In this document: positions 6,710 to 14,812 of the stretch, piece by piece
Layout of the letters: every line of letters begins with the position of its first letter
Numbering within the stretch: the first letter of the stretch is position 1
Program-made: the position numbers and the translations under genes
The notes under the pieces: generated by a model
What the model saw: only the letters and a program-made list of their open reading frames with translations
Told to the model about the DNA's origin: nothing
The model's database searches: none
Source: a bacterium
GTDB taxonomy: Bacteria > Verrucomicrobiota > Verrucomicrobiia > Chthoniobacterales > Terrimicrobiaceae
DNA length: 23,213 nucleotides
Direction: 5' to 3'
Assembly: GCA_009920585.1 (NCBI GenBank)
Contig: RFZT01000006.1
Location: 1-23,213, forward strand

Positions 6710-7460
6710 GTGAATACTCTAACCTTACTCATTTTTGGAACGGCGCTGGCTATGGCGATGATGGTGGGTGTGTGGGTATTCGCCCGAAGGATGAACAATG
6801 CTGGGATTGTGGATATTTGGTGGTCGTTTGCATTTGCGCCAGTGGCGAAATAGCCTCGTGGCTGCGATGATTTGCGCATGGAGTTTGCGTTTGGGATTCC
6901 ATCTCTACAAGCGAGTCATGTCGCACCATCCGGATGAGGATCCGCGCTACGCGGCCCTACGAAAGCAGTTTCCGAAGCGCACGTGGTTGATGTTTTTTGG
7001 GTTTTTTCAATTGCAGGGTTTGCTTGTCGGTTTGCTGAGTTTGCCTGTGGCGCTGGCTTGCTCGAATACGGCAGCGGGCATCGGAGTTTTTGAATTAGCT
7101 GGGGTGGTGATTTGGTTGGTGGCGATCGGCGGGGAGTCGATCGCGGATATGCAACTCGCTTTATTCAAAGCCCACCCCGCCGCGAAAGGTCGCGTGTGCG
7201 ATCTTGGGCTCTGGAAATATTCGCGCCATCCGAACTATTTTTTTGAGTGGTGCGTGTGGATTGCCTATTTTGTTTTCTCGGTTGGTTCTCCGTGGTGGTG
7301 GGTGGGTATAGTGAGTCCGCTGATGATGCTTTTCTTTCTCACCTGCGTGACGGGAATCCCCCCTTCTGAGGCTCACTCTCTGGTTTCGAGGGGTGAGACG
7401 TATCGAAATTATCAAAGGCGGACCAGCGCCTTTCTGCCCTGGTTCCCAAAAAAATCATGA
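6710..7460 (+). pseudogene. DUF1295 (steroid 5-alpha-reductase-like) membrane protein, frame disrupted
   Basis: DUF1295 proteins are multi-pass membrane proteins related to steroid 5-alpha reductases and isoprenylcysteine methyltransferases. Two frames share one gene. The first (GTG 6710 to TAG 6853) gives MNTLTLLIFGTALAM and RRMNNAGIVDIWWSFAFAP. The second, one base over, resumes with NSLVAAMICAWSLRLGFHLY and runs through DEDPRYAALRKQF and LWKYSRHPNYFFEW to PWFPKKS. The join at about 6840-6855 also looks short by roughly a dozen residues, as if a small deletion removed a loop and shifted the frame. The second part overlaps the next gene by ATGA (7457-7460). It may be a pseudogene, or an assembly error in a working gene. 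Confidence 0.75.
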
Positions 7461-8500
7461 TCTCCATCGATAACCTTCTTGCCCGCCAACTGCTGCCTGA
7501 TGCAGCGATCCGTTTTGGTATCCGTAATCTGCTCGCTAAAAAAATACGCGAAGAGACAAAATCGAGCGCCGAGGAACAGGGGGAAGCGCTGGCATCCTTC
7601 ATTGAGGAACTCAAGCGTAGTCCCATCGCAGTGAAGACAGCAGCGGCGAATGAGCAGCACTACGAGGTGCCGACGGACTTCTTCAAACTCGTTCTCGGTC
7701 CGCGAATGAAATACAGCTCCGGCTACTGGCGGCGCGAGGATACGACATTTGAGGAATCCGAAGAAGCCATGCTCGCCCTCACTTGCGAGCGGGCGGAACT
7801 CGGGGATGGACTCGACATCCTCGAGTTAGGCTGCGGATGGGGAAGCCTGACTCTTTGGATGGCAGAAAAATATCCTGCGTCACGGATCACGGGTGTTTCC
7901 AATTCCGCCACTCAAAAAGCGCATATCGACGCCGAGGCGGCACGGCGGGGGCTTAGTAATGTTCGTATTCTCACGGTGGACATGAATATTTTTGAAGCGG
8001 GTGATGCTGGGTTCGATCGCGTGGTGTCAGTCGAGATGTTTGAGCACATGAAAAATTACCAACTCCTCATGGCCAAGGTGGCTCGATGGCTGAGGCCCGG
8101 AGGCAAACTGTTCGTGCACATTTTCACTCACCGTGAATTTGCCTATCACTTCGAGGGAAGCGATCCGTCGGATTGGATCACGCGCTATTTCTTCGAGGGC
8201 GGGACGATGCCATCGGATGATCTGTTGCTCTATTTTCAGGATGACCTTGCGATCCGTAGACACTGGCGTGTTTGCGGAACTCACTACCAGCGGACGTCCG
8301 AGGCATGGTTGGCAAAAATGGACGCTAACGAAGCGTCGATAACGCCGATTCTTTCCGAAACCTACGGACGTGAACAAACGGCGAAATGGCGTGCGTATTG
8401 GAGGGTGTTTTTCATGTCCTGCGCCGAGCTTTGGGGGTTCCGCGACGGCAATGAATGGCTTGTGAGCCATTACTTGTTTGAAAAACCGGCTCAAAAATAG
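7457..8500 (+). CDS. SAM-dependent methyltransferase, coclaurine N-methyltransferase-like / Cfa superfamily
   Basis: The 347-residue protein carries the SAM motif DILELGCGWGSLT (residues 120-132). It resembles plant coclaurine N-methyltransferases from end to end: MKYSSGYWRREDTTFEESEEAMLALTCERA, VSVEMFEHMKNYQLLM, HIFTHREFAYHFE and YFFEGGTMPSDDLLLYFQDDL. Bacterial members of this group are commonly annotated as cyclopropane-synthase-like. It overlaps the DUF1295 gene by 4 bases, so the two are coupled and probably act on the same lipid or small molecule. The substrate is unknown. The upstream partner is frame-disrupted here, which could lower translation of this gene. Confidence 0.88.
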   Translation: MISIDNLLARQLLPDAAIRFGIRNLLAKKIREETKSSAEEQGEALASFIEELKRSPIAVKTAAANEQHYEVPTDFFKLVLGPRMKYSSGYWRREDTTFEESEEAMLALTCERAELGDGLDILELGCGWGSLTLWMAEKYPASRITGVSNSATQKAHIDAEAARRGLSNVRILTVDMNIFEAGDAGFDRVVSVEMFEHMKNYQLLMAKVARWLRPGGKLFVHIFTHREFAYHFEGSDPSDWITRYFFEGGTMPSDDLLLYFQDDLAIRRHWRVCGTHYQRTSEAWLAKMDANEASITPILSETYGREQTAKWRAYWRVFFMSCAELWGFRDGNEWLVSHYLFEKPAQK

Positions 8501-8516
8501 TCACCTGCTTAGGAAC

Positions 8517-9035
8517 ATGAATTCCGACGCCAACCTGACGGGCTCATTGCTGGTGGCTCACCCGTCCCTTCGGGATCCGAATTTTCGTCGTACGATTGTG
8601 TTTGTTTCGCAGCACTCGCCAGAGGATGGCGCCATGGGGTTTGTTTTGAATCGGCCGATCGATACGGAGGTGAACGATTTGGCGGATGTGCCTGTGTATT
8701 ACGGTGGGCCTGTCGATGTCGGCCAGATGTTGCTCACCAGTCTTCAGTGGCGAGAGAATCCTTCCATGGTCGCCTTCCGTGCTTTTGTTGCTCCTGTTGA
8801 CGAAGATTCGATGCCCGGATGGACCCACGGACTGCGTGTCTTTGCGGGTTACTCGGGATGGACGCCGGGTCAACTCGAGGGCGAGGTGTCTGAAAATACC
8901 TGGATTGTCATTACTCCGACCCGAGATTTGATTGAAATGAAAAATCCTGGTCCCGCATGGCGGCAGGTCATGCATGCGGCCAGTCCACTTTTACATCTGC
9001 TCTCCGAAGAGCCGGATGATCTGGGGTTAAACTGA
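8517..9035 (+). CDS. YqgE/AlgH family protein (UPF0301)
   Basis: The 172-residue protein starts MNSDANLTGSLLVAHPSL, followed by FRRTIVFVSQHSPEDGAMGFVLNRP, VYYGGPV and GYSGWTPGQLEGE. These are the signature blocks of the YqgE/AlgH family, a cytosolic family of unsettled function. The ATG at 8517 is preferred because an AGGA stands just upstream and family homology begins there; a longer frame from 8478 would overlap the previous gene. It follows the methyltransferase by 16 bases and overlaps the convergent GTPase gene by 9 bases at its 3' end. Confidence 0.93.
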   Translation: MNSDANLTGSLLVAHPSLRDPNFRRTIVFVSQHSPEDGAMGFVLNRPIDTEVNDLADVPVYYGGPVDVGQMLLTSLQWRENPSMVAFRAFVAPVDEDSMPGWTHGLRVFAGYSGWTPGQLEGEVSENTWIVITPTRDLIEMKNPGPAWRQVMHAASPLLHLLSEEPDDLGLN

Positions 9036-9974
9036 TGCATTGGAGTTCAGCTCGCCGATGCTTTGATTGAGGGCCTCTTGTGGCAGTTGTGGTCCGATGA
9101 GCAGGATCAATGGGGTTTGGATTCGGGGAGATTTTCCAACAGGAAAAAACTGAACATCGTCACTGGCATCGACTTTTTGGAAAACAAAAAACTCCTCGGG
9201 TTCGTCTTTAAAAACGACAAGCCCTTTTGCTCGGATCACTTCCTCTGGTAGGCGGCTGATCCACTCGGAGAATCGCTGGCGATCGACCAGCGGCGGGAGT
9301 GGAATCTCGCAGGAAGAAAAGTGGTGGTTAGCCTCCTCGTGGTGCTCATGAGCGTGCGCCAGTGGCGCGGCGAATCCGTCGCGCTCGGAATCGATGCAAG
9401 CGGCTACGGTGGCTAGCTCCATCGCAAAGGCAACCGGATCGGTATAAGTTCCGCGCACTGCATGTTCGATGAGTGAGGACTCGACAGCCTGCACTCGATC
9501 TGGGGCGATCGAATCCTTGCGCGAAATATAGAGGTGCGATGCCGTCTTCGCCTGTTCGCGTTCGAGGGCATTGTGCCAAAAACGTTTCTGCCACCTTTTG
9601 CCATCGATGATGGAGAGCTGGATCGGAAGGCTGAATTTTTTTAACGCGGGGTCCAAGGCGAGAGACTCGATGAGGTTGGCGGAATCAGTCGTTCCATTCG
9701 TCTCAACGATCATCACCCGGCCTGGAGCGTGCTGGAAATCCTGCAGGAAGCTGAAGAGTTCATCTCGTGAACCGCAGCAAACGCAGTCGCCACTCAAAGC
9801 TTTCACTTCCTCAGTGAGATCTTGGAACTGAGCGGCATCCACGCGGGCATTCTGGTAGTCGTTGATTAGAAGTGTCGGACGAAGCTCGGCCAGAGCTAGG
9901 GCTGGCATGAGGTTTTTAAGAAAAGTGGTTTTTCCTGAGCCGAGAAAACCAACGACAAGAATAAGAGGCGTCAT
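9027..9974 (-). CDS. COG0523 (CobW/G3E family) GTPase, probable metal chaperone
   Basis: The 315-residue protein has Walker A GFLGSGKTT (residues 9-17), the metal-binding CxCC motif in GDCVCCGS (62-69), and ETNG in place of the usual ETTG. A histidine-rich stretch (HAHEHHEEANHH) leads into the C-terminal domain. COG0523 proteins use GTP hydrolysis to deliver zinc, cobalt or related metals. The client cannot be told from context: the neighbour downstream in transcription is the convergent YqgE gene, and upstream is the SUMF1-like gene. Start chosen at ATG 9974 rather than a TTG six codons upstream. No Zur box was recognised. Confidence 0.92.
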   Translation of the reverse strand: MTPLILVVGFLGSGKTTFLKNLMPALALAELRPTLLINDYQNARVDAAQFQDLTEEVKALSGDCVCCGSRDELFSFLQDFQHAPGRVMIVETNGTTDSANLIESLALDPALKKFSLPIQLSIIDGKRWQKRFWHNALEREQAKTASHLYISRKDSIAPDRVQAVESSLIEHAVRGTYTDPVAFAMELATVAACIDSERDGFAAPLAHAHEHHEEANHHFSSCEIPLPPLVDRQRFSEWISRLPEEVIRAKGLVVFKDEPEEFFVFQKVDASDDVQFFPVGKSPRIQTPLILLIGPQLPQEALNQSIGELNSNASV

Positions 9975-10010
9975 TTTTGAGCGAAGATACAAGGATCAAT
10001 CGGGCGTGTG

Positions 10011-10937
10011 CTATGCCTTTTCAACTGGTGTGAAATCCTGACTGCTCCAAGCGATGCGGAGCCCCATGCTGGTTCCTTTACTATCGGGATCATTGGCATT
10101 GCGAGCCGAGGACATGAGTCCGCTGCCGGCGAAGTCCCAGGAACCTCCGCGCATGGTCTGGTATTTTCGGGACGCGTTATAGTTGTCCATACACCATTCC
10201 CAGACATTGCCGCTCAGATCGTAAATTCCGAGCTCATTCGGAGGGAAGGCGTCCACTGGGGAAGTGAAGGCGTGTGGGTCGGCGTTCAGCGATTGGTCGT
10301 AGTTGCCGAATCCTTCTGGAGGAGGATATGTCGCGCCCCACGGGTATCCTGGAATCTTTTTGCTGCGCTCAGCGGGGCTGGCTTCCGGTTCGGTTGGGAG
10401 GCCCATGGCAGCACTCCATTCCAAGTCCGTGAGGAAACGGAAAAACTGATCGTTAGGCATCAATCCAGCGGCGCGTTCTTCAAGCGTGAGCCAAAGGCAA
10501 AACTCGATTCCGTCTCGCCATGAAACATTCACAACGGGATGGGTGTCGCCGGTCGGGTTTTGCTGGTCAGGAAAGGGAAGGCCCCGTTCTTCGCAGTAGA
10601 CCCTGTAGTCGCAAACCCGAAGTGGCCAGATGCAGGCGAGCGTTTTAAATCCAGGGATGGGGACAAATGGGAGACCCGTCCTAGTGATGTGGGGACACTC
10701 GGGGCTGGCGGTCGGCATGGGCGGCGGCAAAATCGATTTGCTGTCCAGCGCTCCCTCGGCCAAAGCTGCCAACAAACGGCGGCGGTCTCCCATTTTCTGA
10801 ACGCCCATTTGAACCAAGTTTGCATCGGTCAACTTTCCAAGATCGGCATCAGAAAACCCTGCGCTCACAAAGTTCTTCAGCAGGTGCGCGTTTTTCTCAA
10901 GCCGGAGAATAGTTTCTAATTGGAGGGTGGAGTTCAT
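10011..10937 (-). CDS. SAM-domain/SUMF1 (formylglycine-generating-enzyme-like) fusion
   Basis: The 308-residue protein begins with a helical region (about residues 3-65) that resembles a sterile alpha motif: LKNFVSAGFSDADLGKLTDANLVQMGV and MGDRRRLLAALAEG. The rest is an FGE-sulfatase/SUMF1 domain: HPVVNVSWRDGIEFC, LTDLEWSAAMG, YPWG, LGIYDLSGNVWEWCMD and TMRGGSWDFAGSG. The cysteine pair that binds copper in true formylglycine-generating enzymes is not seen after RGGSW. It is therefore better called a SUMF1-fold protein of unknown function. It is read in the same direction as the GTPase gene 36 bases on. ATG 10937 is chosen; the longer frame overlaps the divergent gene. Confidence 0.88.
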   Translation of the reverse strand: MNSTLQLETILRLEKNAHLLKNFVSAGFSDADLGKLTDANLVQMGVQKMGDRRRLLAALAEGALDSKSILPPPMPTASPECPHITRTGLPFVPIPGFKTLACIWPLRVCDYRVYCEERGLPFPDQQNPTGDTHPVVNVSWRDGIEFCLWLTLEERAAGLMPNDQFFRFLTDLEWSAAMGLPTEPEASPAERSKKIPGYPWGATYPPPEGFGNYDQSLNADPHAFTSPVDAFPPNELGIYDLSGNVWEWCMDNYNASRKYQTMRGGSWDFAGSGLMSSARNANDPDSKGTSMGLRIAWSSQDFTPVEKA

Positions 10938-10998
10938 GTGTGCCGAATGCGGTGCGTTATTTTCGCAGGGGACATCAAAAACTTGAAATGCCCTAGCA

Positions 10999-11724
10999 AT
11001 GTGTATTCTAGCATGCCTTGTCACGATGACGTCCACATTTTTCCAATCAAATCGCCCAAATAGTAATCGGCATTCCGGTCCAGTTCGCGAGTGGCTCGCA
11101 AAATCGGTTCGTGCGCTTGCCTGCAGGAATGGGGCTGTTTTTTTGGCGCTCGTGATGGTTGCGTTGCTTTTCTCGGGTTGCGAGGTCGTGCCACAACAGA
11201 AGATCCTCATCAGTGCGGCGGATCAAAAAATGGCCATTTATCGTGATGGAGTGCCGATTCGCACGTTCCGTGTTTCGACCTCGAAGTTTGGATTGGGAGA
11301 CCGACCAGGTTCTTATGCGACGCCATTAGGCCTGTTGCGCGTGAAGAAAAAGATCGGTGAAAATGTGAAAGAGGGCACGGTTTTCAAGGGGCGGGAACCA
11401 ACGCGTGAGGTTTTGTCAGTTGATGCCCCCGGTCGCGATCCGATCGTAACTCGGATTCTTTGGTTGGAGGGGTTGGAAGACGCTAATAAAAATGCCTTCA
11501 AGCGCTACATCTACATCCACGGCACACCCGAAGAACGTAATATTGGGAGGCCGGTTAGCTACGGTTGCATTCGCATGCGATCATGCGACATTGTCGAGCT
11601 TTTCGACGACACCGAACTCAACACGCGCATTTTTATCACTTCCCGACCCCTGCCAAAAAATACGGCAATGGGTGACAGGCAGGCCCCTCTCAGCCAGTCA
11701 CGAAAGTCTTCCAAAGCGGAATAA
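10999..11724 (+). CDS. L,D-transpeptidase (YkuD domain), probable lipoprotein
   Basis: The YkuD domain cross-links or attaches proteins to peptidoglycan by way of meso-diaminopimelate. The catalytic block YIYIHGTPEERNIGRP then VSYGCIRM shows His174 and nucleophile Cys190, with Arg192 following. A hydrophobic segment (46-60) ends in LLFSGC, a lipobox-like site with Cys61, so it is probably a periplasm-facing lipoprotein. The N-terminal region before it is unusually long. ATG 11026 is an alternative that shortens it by nine residues; no Shine-Dalgarno sequence decides. It is divergent from the SUMF1-like gene with 61 bases between. Confidence 0.9.
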   Translation: MCILACLVTMTSTFFQSNRPNSNRHSGPVREWLAKSVRALACRNGAVFLALVMVALLFSGCEVVPQQKILISAADQKMAIYRDGVPIRTFRVSTSKFGLGDRPGSYATPLGLLRVKKKIGENVKEGTVFKGREPTREVLSVDAPGRDPIVTRILWLEGLEDANKNAFKRYIYIHGTPEERNIGRPVSYGCIRMRSCDIVELFDDTELNTRIFITSRPLPKNTAMGDRQAPLSQSRKSSKAE

Positions 11725-11791
11725 TAAGATGAACTTTGAGGTTTCGCTGGGGAGACGCACGGGCTATGAGTCTAAGTAACACTCCAAAACC

Positions 11792-12820
11792 ATGAGAGAG
11801 ATTTTTATCGGAACGGATAGCGGCGCCACGACTTCCAAAACCTGTGGCGTCTACGATGATGGCACGCCGGTCTCACTGCATCTCGCTCAGAGCAGTACAA
11901 ATTCGCAACTCGGTACAAAAACTGTCGTGGAGGGATGGATTGCGGGAGTGGAAAAATTCCTTGCGGACAATCAACTTTCTTGGGCTCAAGTGCGAGCGGT
12001 CGGTCTCGCCATGCCGGGGCCCTATCAATCTTATGGCGTACTCGATCGCACAGCGAACCTCCCTGTGAGTTTTGCGGGTTGGGATTTCTTTTCGGACTAC
12101 GCCGCCGCTCTCAAACAAAAGGCCGGACGAGACGTGCCGCTTGTGACTGGTAATGATGGAAACTATGGCGGTGTCGCCGAGGCAGCCAAAGTGCGCGGAA
12201 CCAAAAAAGCTGGCGTGATCATGCTGGCCCCCGGATCCGGACTCGGTGCCGCCTATATTAATCCAGATGGTCTCCCTCTCGATGGAGATACGCTGGCTGG
12301 TATGGAGGCCGGTCACATGCCTGTGCCCCTGCAGTTGCTGGGGTTGCCAGAGTTTGTCTGCGGTTGCGGAAGGACATGGGGATGCTTTGAGGCCTACACG
12401 AGCATTTCGGGTTTGATCCAATATCTGGAGCATCTCTTGCCAAAATATCCTGCGCACGAGTTCCACGAATCACCGCAGTCGATGAAGGAAAAAGCCTTCT
12501 CTCTTCGCACGCTCGCGCAGAAAGGGGATCCGCTGGCTTTGGAAATATTCGACTACCAGGCCAAGGCGCTTGGCATTCATGTCGCTAACCTCTCGATGGC
12601 ATTGGATGCAGAATTTGTCGTGATCGGCGGAGGGCTCATCGATCCCCACGCCACGACCGAGGAGTTTCGCGCACGCTATCTTGGTGGGATTCGGTCTGCG
12701 GCTGAGCCGTGGCTTTTCCCAGAGCAGAAAAGAACGATGCAAATCCTCCCAGCTAGTATGGGAGAGCTATCGCAAGGGATCGGCGCCGCTCTCGTTGCGC
12801 TCTACAAATATCGGAGCTAA
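11792..12820 (+). CDS. ROK-family sugar kinase (glucokinase-like)
   Basis: The 342-residue protein belongs to the ROK family, which phosphorylates glucose or other hexoses in the cytosol. It has the N-terminal phosphate-binding loop GTDSGATTSKT, the catalytic aspartate in TGNDGNYGG (Asp122) and the glycine-rich LAPGSGLGAAY. The zinc site comprises EAGH (His175) and CGCGRTWGCFEAY (Cys190, Cys192, Cys198). There is no N-terminal helix-turn-helix, so it is a kinase rather than a repressor. The exact sugar cannot be told. It follows the L,D-transpeptidase gene by 67 bases and converges with the split gene at 12839. Confidence 0.92.
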   Translation: MREIFIGTDSGATTSKTCGVYDDGTPVSLHLAQSSTNSQLGTKTVVEGWIAGVEKFLADNQLSWAQVRAVGLAMPGPYQSYGVLDRTANLPVSFAGWDFFSDYAAALKQKAGRDVPLVTGNDGNYGGVAEAAKVRGTKKAGVIMLAPGSGLGAAYINPDGLPLDGDTLAGMEAGHMPVPLQLLGLPEFVCGCGRTWGCFEAYTSISGLIQYLEHLLPKYPAHEFHESPQSMKEKAFSLRTLAQKGDPLALEIFDYQAKALGIHVANLSMALDAEFVVIGGGLIDPHATTEEFRARYLGGIRSAAEPWLFPEQKRTMQILPASMGELSQGIGAALVALYKYRS

Positions 12821-12838
12821 TCACGTTCGCCGGACCGC

Positions 12839-13484
12839 CTATTTTGCAGCAGTCCAAGGCGTATCGGTGGCGTTCGTTTTGAGGGAGTTCATAACAATGT
12901 AAATCAGGCCCTCAAGCATCTCCGGCGTTGTCCGATAGACATCGGTGTCCGTCTCTGTGGGTTGCCACGTTGATGCGGGAAGTGAGGTTGCGTACGTGAG
13001 GCTGCGGATATCGACGCTCGTGGAGAAATCTTTGCGCTTCACCTCCACGCGGTTGCGGAGTGATCGGTAGGGAGATCGGGGTATTGAGGCGTACGTTTTT
13101 TTTGGGAACCACATTGAAGCTTGAGATCAGGAATTTGACTTTGCTCCCCGGAGTGACCCAGACCTCATTGCCGTTCCGACAGACGGTGAAAGTTTCGCCC
13201 AGGACCGGTGCCTGCAACTTGACCTTATCGGGGAACTGAACGTTGGCGAGGAGTGTCGCCCCTTTCATGCTCTCCGGCAATCGCCCGCTGACATCTGACA
13301 TCTCGAGGGAAAGGGTGGCGGCTCGGTTTGCTCCATTCGATTCGGCCAGAAGCACGCCCCAGAGCGGTTGGAAGATTTTTCCGATGAGGTCGTAGGGGTT
13401 TTCGCGCGGGGGTGGGTTTTGTGCCCAGGATGGATGGCCTGTCGCGATCAAAATCACGACCGCAAGGAGTCGACAAATCTGCAT
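12839..13484 (-). pseudogene. Exported protein of unknown function, split at an A8 run
   Basis: The first frame (ATG 13484) encodes a signal peptide (MQICRLLAVVILIATGHPSWA) and a domain containing NPYDLIGKIFQPLWGV and VWVTPGSKVKFLISSFNVVPKK. At a run of eight A on the coding strand (13096-13103) a second frame takes over. It continues through NRVEVKRKDFSTSVDIRSL and TTPEMLEGLIYIVMNSL to TPWTAAK at 12839. Removing one A gives a single uninterrupted 214-codon gene. This could be transcriptional slippage, a real frameshift, or a homopolymer sequencing error. I do not recognise the family; the signal peptide points to the periplasm. It is divergent from the Tol operon. Confidence 0.7.
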
Positions 13485-13567
13485 GACCTCAATTAAAAAC
13501 CCAAATCTCGCGTATGGCAAAAGATTCGTTTTGCTTTTCCAGAGCAGGAGGTGTCATCTAAAAGGGC

Positions 13568-13627
13568 ATGATGGAGTTGAAGAATGAACAGAGCTCGGTA
13601 TCAACCGAGCGTAGTCGCACCAAATGA
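13568..13627 (+). CDS. Possible 19-residue leader ORF before tolQ
   Basis: ATGATG at 13568 opens a 19-codon frame (MMELKNEQSSVSTERSRTK). It is preceded by AAAGGG and ends in a TGA that overlaps the tolQ ATG (ATGA at 13624-13627). Its second half contains a 7-bp hairpin. It could couple or gate tolQ translation, but such a short frame may be accidental. Confidence 0.3.
   Translation: MMELKNEQSSVSTERSRTK
13593..13610 (+). promoter_or_regulatory. Hairpin just upstream of tolQ
   Basis: GCTCGGT-ATCA-ACCGAGC is a perfect 7-bp stem with a 4-base loop ending 13 bases before the tolQ ATG. There is no T run, so it is not a typical terminator. It would cover or position the ribosome-binding region, and it lies inside the possible leader ORF. 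A role in translational control is inferred. Confidence 0.45.
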
Positions 13628-14364
13628 TCGCCGCAGGAATTGTTTACGCTTTCATGGAAAGCACGTTTGAGGGGAAAGCTATCCTCATCGCGCTTTTCCT
13701 AGCCTCGATCTTCAGTTGGTCTGTGATGGTGACGAAGTTTCGGTACCTGAGCTTTTGCAAACGCCAGAACGAACGTTTCTACGATATTTTTCACCAAGAT
13801 CGACAACCCCTCCGTATCTACGAAAAAAACGCCTATTTCGATGGCTCGAATATCTATGATATTTACGACGCGGGAGCGTCCGAATTGTGTTTCCAAATGC
13901 TGGGATCCATCGAGGTGGATGAGACATTTTCTTCTCGGTTGAAAACCGCCGAGAAGATCACACCATCCCAGTTGCGCGCTGTGCAGGCCGCAATGGAGCG
14001 TGCTGTAGGGGAATCGGCTCTCAGGTTGGAATCGCAAATGATCGTTCTCTCGACAGCCGTTAGCGGTGCACCCTTCCTCGGTCTGCTTGGAACAGTGTGG
14101 GGTGTGATGGATGCGTTTGCCGGCATCGCCATGGCCGGCAACGCGAATCTCGCCGCGATGGCGCCTGGTATTTCCGGATCCCTCATTACCACGATCATCA
14201 GCCTTCTCGTGGCGATCCCTGCGATGTTCGGATACAACTTTCTCGTCACCACATTGCGATCACTGCTCGTGCAGGCGGATAATTTCGCCGCCGAATTCTC
14301 CTCCGAGATCGAACATCGTTATGTGGAATTCGGCACCCGGGAGTCCCGGCGTCCATTGCTTTAA
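13624..14364 (+). CDS. tolQ: TolQ/ExbB proton-channel protein
   Basis: The 246-residue inner-membrane protein has three membrane segments typical of MotA/TolQ/ExbB: ILIALFLASIFSWSVMV near residue 20-36; then, after a cytoplasmic loop, SGAPFLGLLGTVWGVMDAF (about 148-166); then PGISGSLITTIISLLVAIPAMFGYNF. It forms the proton channel with the TolR/ExbD protein and drives the TonB/TolA-like protein encoded two genes downstream. It is followed by tolR after 9 bases. Whether it serves outer-membrane stability (Tol-Pal) or TonB-type transport is not settled, because neither tolB nor pal is nearby. A hairpin and a short leader ORF stand in front. Confidence 0.93.
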   Translation: MIAAGIVYAFMESTFEGKAILIALFLASIFSWSVMVTKFRYLSFCKRQNERFYDIFHQDRQPLRIYEKNAYFDGSNIYDIYDAGASELCFQMLGSIEVDETFSSRLKTAEKITPSQLRAVQAAMERAVGESALRLESQMIVLSTAVSGAPFLGLLGTVWGVMDAFAGIAMAGNANLAAMAPGISGSLITTIISLLVAIPAMFGYNFLVTTLRSLLVQADNFAAEFSSEIEHRYVEFGTRESRRPLL

Positions 14365-14373
14365 TTCGCTCTC

Positions 14374-14811
14374 ATGCGCCGCCACTCATCGAGACACAGC
14401 CTGCATACGCTCACCGAGCTGAATATCACGCCCATGCTGGATCTGGTATTCGTGTTACTAATTATTTTCATGATCACCACGCCGCTGATCGAAAACAGCA
14501 TGGATCTCGTGGTTCCTAAAAGCTCCACAGCCACCGGAGCCTCGAATCCCGCTGAGACATTCAATATCTCGATCGATAAAAACAATGTGCTCAAAATCAA
14601 TAATGATGTCGTCACGGCTGAGGACCTCGAATCCCGATTAGCCACATCGCATCGGGAAAAAGCGGACATGGCCGTTGTCGTGCGCCCGCACTTTGAGCTG
14701 CCCATCCAAAAATTCATCGCCGTGATGGATATCCTCCAGCGGGTCGGAATAACGAAGGTCGGAGTGATGACTCTCAAAGACGACCCTAAAAAAGGCGAAG
14801 GCGGCCGCTGA
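14374..14811 (+). CDS. tolR: TolR/ExbD biopolymer-transport protein
   Basis: The 145-residue protein has the single N-terminal membrane segment ITPMLDLVFVLLIIFMITTPL. Asp23 (MLDLVF) is the protonatable residue that couples proton flow to motion. The periplasmic part (about 45-135) ends in IAVMDILQRVGITKVGVMT, the usual ExbD/TolR dimerisation fold. It is located between tolQ (9 bases upstream) and the TonB/TolA-like gene (1 base downstream), which makes a three-gene operon. Confidence 0.94.
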   Translation: MRRHSSRHSLHTLTELNITPMLDLVFVLLIIFMITTPLIENSMDLVVPKSSTATGASNPAETFNISIDKNNVLKINNDVVTAEDLESRLATSHREKADMAVVVRPHFELPIQKFIAVMDILQRVGITKVGVMTLKDDPKKGEGGR

Positions 14812-14812
14812 T

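Noticed and set aside
11729..11779. A 16-codon frame between the L,D-transpeptidase and ROK kinase genes
   Set aside because: Too short, without a ribosome-binding site or recognisable pattern.
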